In this document: piece after piece, positions 5,332-7,682 of the stretch
How the letters are laid out: the number at the start of each line of letters is the position of its first letter
Numbering within the stretch: the first letter of the stretch is position 1
DNA from: Dietzia timorensis
GTDB taxonomy: Bacteria > Actinomycetota > Actinomycetes > Mycobacteriales > Mycobacteriaceae
Assembly (NCBI RefSeq): GCF_020742175.1
Contig: NZ_DYXM01000171.1
Coordinates: 1 to 7,682 of the forward strand
Reading direction: 5' to 3'
Length of the DNA stretch: 7,682 nucleotides
Program-made: the position numbers and the translations under genes
Notes under the pieces: generated by a model
Database searches by the model: none
Seen by the model: only the letters and a program-made list of their open reading frames with translations
What the model was told of the DNA's origin: nothing

Positions 5332-6669
5332 ATGACGATCTCCCTATCCGCCGCCGACGAGAGCCAGGACCCGCCTCGCGAATCCGGTCCGGTGAGCCCG
5401 GCCTCGTCCAGGACCGACATGAAGAGCAAGCGAAAATCGCTCTTCGCCAGCGGCATCGGCAACGTTCTCGAATGGTACGAGTGGAGCGCGTACGCGGTCT
5501 TTGCACCGTTTATCGCCGCGGTCATGTTCAATCCGGACAACCAGGTCTCCGCGCTCCTGTCGACGTTCGCGGTCTTCGCGGTCGGCTTCCTCATGCGCCC
5601 GCTCGGCGGCATCGTCTTCGGGCGGATAGCCGACAAGAAGGGCCGAAAGTTCGTCCTGGTGACGACGATGATGCTCATGGCCACGGGCTCTCTCATCATC
5701 GGCGTCATGCCCACATACGAGTCGGTGGGCGTGTTCGCCTCGGCGATCCTGCTCCTCGCGCGAGTCCTACAGGGCTTCGCCCACGGCGGCGAGTCCGCGA
5801 CGGCCTACTCCTACGTCGGCGAGATCGCCCCGCCGAACCGTCGTGGCATGTGGGGCTCGGTCACCTTCATCGCAATCTTCGGCGGTTCGGTCCTCGCCTA
5901 CACCCTCGGCGGCGCGATCACCTCGACCCTGTCGGAAACGGCGGTCGGCGAGTGGGGCTGGCGCATCCCGTTCCTCCTCGGCGCGGTCCTCGCACTCGTC
6001 GCGCTCTACATCCGTCGCAACATGGAGGAGTCCGAGGTCTTCCACGAGGAGGACACCGCGATCGCGCCCGAGCCGATCGACAAGAAAGTCCTCGCCAAGG
6101 CGATCCTGCTCATGATCGGCATGACCTCGGGGATCACCGCCGCCCACTACACGTGGTCGTCCTACATCTCGACGTTTGCGATCACCGAAAAGGGGGTGGA
6201 CCCGGACACAGCGTATTGGGCGCTCGTCGTTGCGCAGGTCATTGCGATCGTCTCGCTGCCGCTATTCGGCAGGCTGTCCGACAGCATCGGGCGGCGTCCT
6301 ATGCTCGCCTTCTTCGCGATCGCGATGGCGGCACTGCAGTTCCCGCTCACGGCAATGATCACCGACGCCGGCTGGACACTGCTCCTGGCGACGACCATCG
6401 CGCTGCTCATCATTTCCGTGCCCGCGTGCGTTCTTTCCGCGACGCTGTCCGAGGCATTCCCGACGCGCGTGCGCACCGCCGGAATCGGCTTCGCCTACTC
6501 ATTCTCGGTCGCTGTGTTCGGCGGCACCGCGCCGTACCTCAATCAGTTGTTCACCAACCACGACGTCGGGTGGATCTTCCACGTCTACGTCATCGTTCTG
6601 TCCCTGGCCACGGGCGTTGCCTGCCTCATTATGAAGGAAACTCGCGGCGCCAACCTCAAGGAGGGCTAG
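5332..6669 (+). CDS. MFS transporter, metabolite:H+ symporter (MHS) family
   Basis: This 445-residue inner-membrane protein has the twelve-helix major facilitator fold. A charged N-terminal tail of about 38 residues precedes GIGNVLEWYEW at 41-51, the MHS-family signature of helix 1. The loop between helices 2 and 3 carries GRIADKKGRKF at 97-107, with its counterpart GRLSDSIGRRPM at 313-324 in the second half. ARVLQGFAHGGES at 143-155 corresponds to the family's RxxQGxxxGGE block in helix 4. EAFPTRVRTAGIGFAYS at 374-390 is a further conserved loop. MHS members (KgtP, ProP, ShiA, CitH and others) import organic acids, betaines or shikimate with protons; the substrate here is not evident. The ATG at 5332 follows AGGAGA (5320-5325) by six bases; an in-frame GTG at 5224 lies upstream of the likely promoter and was rejected. 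It is followed after six bases by a phosphotransferase gene, so uptake and intracellular phosphorylation are probably linked. Confidence 0.92.
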   Translation: MTISLSAADESQDPPRESGPVSPASSRTDMKSKRKSLFASGIGNVLEWYEWSAYAVFAPFIAAVMFNPDNQVSALLSTFAVFAVGFLMRPLGGIVFGRIADKKGRKFVLVTTMMLMATGSLIIGVMPTYESVGVFASAILLLARVLQGFAHGGESATAYSYVGEIAPPNRRGMWGSVTFIAIFGGSVLAYTLGGAITSTLSETAVGEWGWRIPFLLGAVLALVALYIRRNMEESEVFHEEDTAIAPEPIDKKVLAKAILLMIGMTSGITAAHYTWSSYISTFAITEKGVDPDTAYWALVVAQVIAIVSLPLFGRLSDSIGRRPMLAFFAIAMAALQFPLTAMITDAGWTLLLATTIALLIISVPACVLSATLSEAFPTRVRTAGIGFAYSFSVAVFGGTAPYLNQLFTNHDVGWIFHVYVIVLSLATGVACLIMKETRGANLKEG

Positions 6670-6675
6670 AGGCCC

Positions 6676-7682
6676 ATGACCTCGACAACTCACCCCGAAC
6701 TCGACACCCACAAGCTCATCGCCCATGACGTCGTAGGGCGCAGAATTGCCGCCGCCACAGGCCGCGAGGAATGGTCGTCATTGCGCGCCGAGCTGATCTC
6801 AGGTGGGAAGTCGAACCTCACCTTCACCCTGCGATGCGCTGCCGGGGAACTCATCCTGCGGCGTCCGCCGACCGGCGACCTGCTCCCCAGTGCGCACGAT
6901 ATGGCCAGGGAGGCGAAGATCCAGCAAGGTCTTCATGACGGCGCCGTTCCCGTTCCCGCCATCGTCCTCCTGGACGCCGCCGGAGACGATTTCGGCGACC
7001 CGTACTACGTGATGGAGAAGGTGCCCGGCCACGTCATTCGGGACGAGCTGCCCGCGGGATACGCCGATTCTGACGCGGACAAGGAGGCGATGGCCGACGC
7101 GATGGCCGACGCACTCGCCGCCCTCCACAGGACCGACCCCGACGCTGCCGGGCTCGGCGACCTCGGCAAAAGGACGGGGTATCTCGACCGGCAACTGCGC
7201 CGCTGGCTCGGCCAGTCGGAGAAGGCGGCCGAGTCCGTGCGCGCGCCCCAACTACCCGTGCTCGCCGAGGAACTTCGGGCGTCGATGCCGCCGGAGAGGC
7301 CGGCGCGCATCACCCACGGCGACTTCCGCATGGACAACTGCGTCTTCGACACGAGAGAACCGGGCCGCATTCGCGCGGTACTCGACTGGGAGCTGTCGAC
7401 GCTCGGCGATCCGGTCGCCGACCTTGCCCTCGCACTGCTGTACTGGGGAGACGGACAGTGGCCGCAAGCTCCGCTCGTACCGTCGCTCACCCGCGAACCG
7501 GGCTGGCCCGGAGCACGGCACCTCCAGGACCGCTACTGCGCCGCCACCGGCACGGACGCCGAATCCCTCGACTGGTACCTCGCATTTTCTGCCTTCAAGT
7601 TCGCAGCGATCGCGCAGGGCGTCGCCACCCGGGCCGAGGCCGGCGACATGGCCGGGCAGCACTTCGGCGATCTCGGCGGGCA
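6676..7682 (+). CDS. Phosphotransferase family protein (APH fold, ACAD10/LvaA-like), 3' end missing
   Basis: The first 335 residues of a cytosolic kinase-like enzyme are visible, open to the window edge without a stop. LISGGKSNLTFTL at 40-52 is the nucleotide-binding loop, and LILRRPP at 59-65 holds the likely ATP-binding position of the N-lobe. ITHGDFRMDN at 212-221 is the catalytic loop with Asp216, and VLDWELSTLGDP at 235-246 carries the metal-binding Asp237. The late segment FKFAAIAQGVATRA at 307-320 is typical of the ACAD10 N-terminal-domain and LvaA branch rather than of aminoglycoside-resistance enzymes. Proteins of that branch phosphorylate 4-hydroxyacyl-CoA in 4-hydroxy-acid and levulinate breakdown; applying this here is inference. 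The ATG at 6676 sits six bases after the transporter stop, with AAGGAGGG at 6658-6665 as ribosome binding site. Perhaps 10-30 residues are missing. A drug-resistance role is unlikely from sequence and context. Confidence 0.88.
   Translation, partial: MTSTTHPELDTHKLIAHDVVGRRIAAATGREEWSSLRAELISGGKSNLTFTLRCAAGELILRRPPTGDLLPSAHDMAREAKIQQGLHDGAVPVPAIVLLDAAGDDFGDPYYVMEKVPGHVIRDELPAGYADSDADKEAMADAMADALAALHRTDPDAAGLGDLGKRTGYLDRQLRRWLGQSEKAAESVRAPQLPVLAEELRASMPPERPARITHGDFRMDNCVFDTREPGRIRAVLDWELSTLGDPVADLALALLYWGDGQWPQAPLVPSLTREPGWPGARHLQDRYCAATGTDAESLDWYLAFSAFKFAAIAQGVATRAEAGDMAGQHFGDLGG
7087..7110 (+). repeat. Tandem 12-bp repeat inside the phosphotransferase gene
   Basis: GCGATGGCCGAC occurs twice in immediate succession, giving the peptide AMADAMAD at residues 138-145 on a helix surface before the ALAALH segment. 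The length is a multiple of three, so the frame is kept. It looks like a small in-frame duplication or a chance product of Ala/Asp-rich helix sequence. Confidence 0.6.

Noticed and set aside
4998..5714. A 238-codon minus-strand frame across the TetR-MFS intergenic region.
   Set aside because: It overlaps both genes and their control region, and its peptide shows no family features.
6676..7682. An aminoglycoside-resistance phosphotransferase.
   Set aside because: The APH fold is shared, but the C-terminal FKFAAIAQGV segment and the neighbouring organic-acid transporter fit the metabolic ACAD10/LvaA-like branch.

Overview
The window comes from a high-GC Gram-positive genome, most likely an actinomycete. 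The evidence is strong G/C preference at third codon positions, GGAGG-type ribosome binding sites, a fused CysN-CysC protein of the mycobacterial kind, and two copies of the operator motif described for the corynebacterial sulfur regulator McbR. I cannot name the genus with confidence; Corynebacterium-, Dietzia- or Brevibacterium-like lineages would all fit. Coding density is very high. The only non-coding stretches are 621-675, 3549-3572, 5162-5331 and 6670-6675, so no gap exceeds 300 bases.

Left edge (1-620): the 3' end of a GH13 alpha-glucosidase-type gene.

Sulfur block (about 616-4544): two TAGAC-N6-GTCTA boxes lie directly before cysD (ATP sulfurylase subunit 2). It is followed by cysNC (ATP sulfurylase GTPase subunit fused to APS kinase), which overlaps cysD by one base, and after 24 bases by a TauE/SafE-family membrane protein. 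Together these look like one sulfur-responsive operon that takes up a sulfur oxyanion and activates sulfate to APS and PAPS. No sulfate- or sulfite-reduction gene is present in the window.

Right block (4541-7682): a TetR-family repressor gene on the minus strand ends tail to tail with the TauE/SafE gene, the two sharing a CTAG. It is divergent from an MFS metabolite:H+ symporter gene. The 170-base region between them holds a plausible promoter for the transporter, an 18-bp near-palindrome just downstream that is a good candidate TetR operator, and two possible 5'-leader hairpins. Six bases after the transporter begins a phosphotransferase of the ACAD10/LvaA-like APH fold, cut by the window end. 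The pair looks like a substrate-inducible uptake and catabolism operon for an organic acid.

Most of the window is ordinary metabolic DNA. The most informative signals are regulatory: the tandem McbR-type boxes and the palindromic element of the transporter operon. I see no mobile elements, CRISPR arrays, tRNAs or rRNAs.
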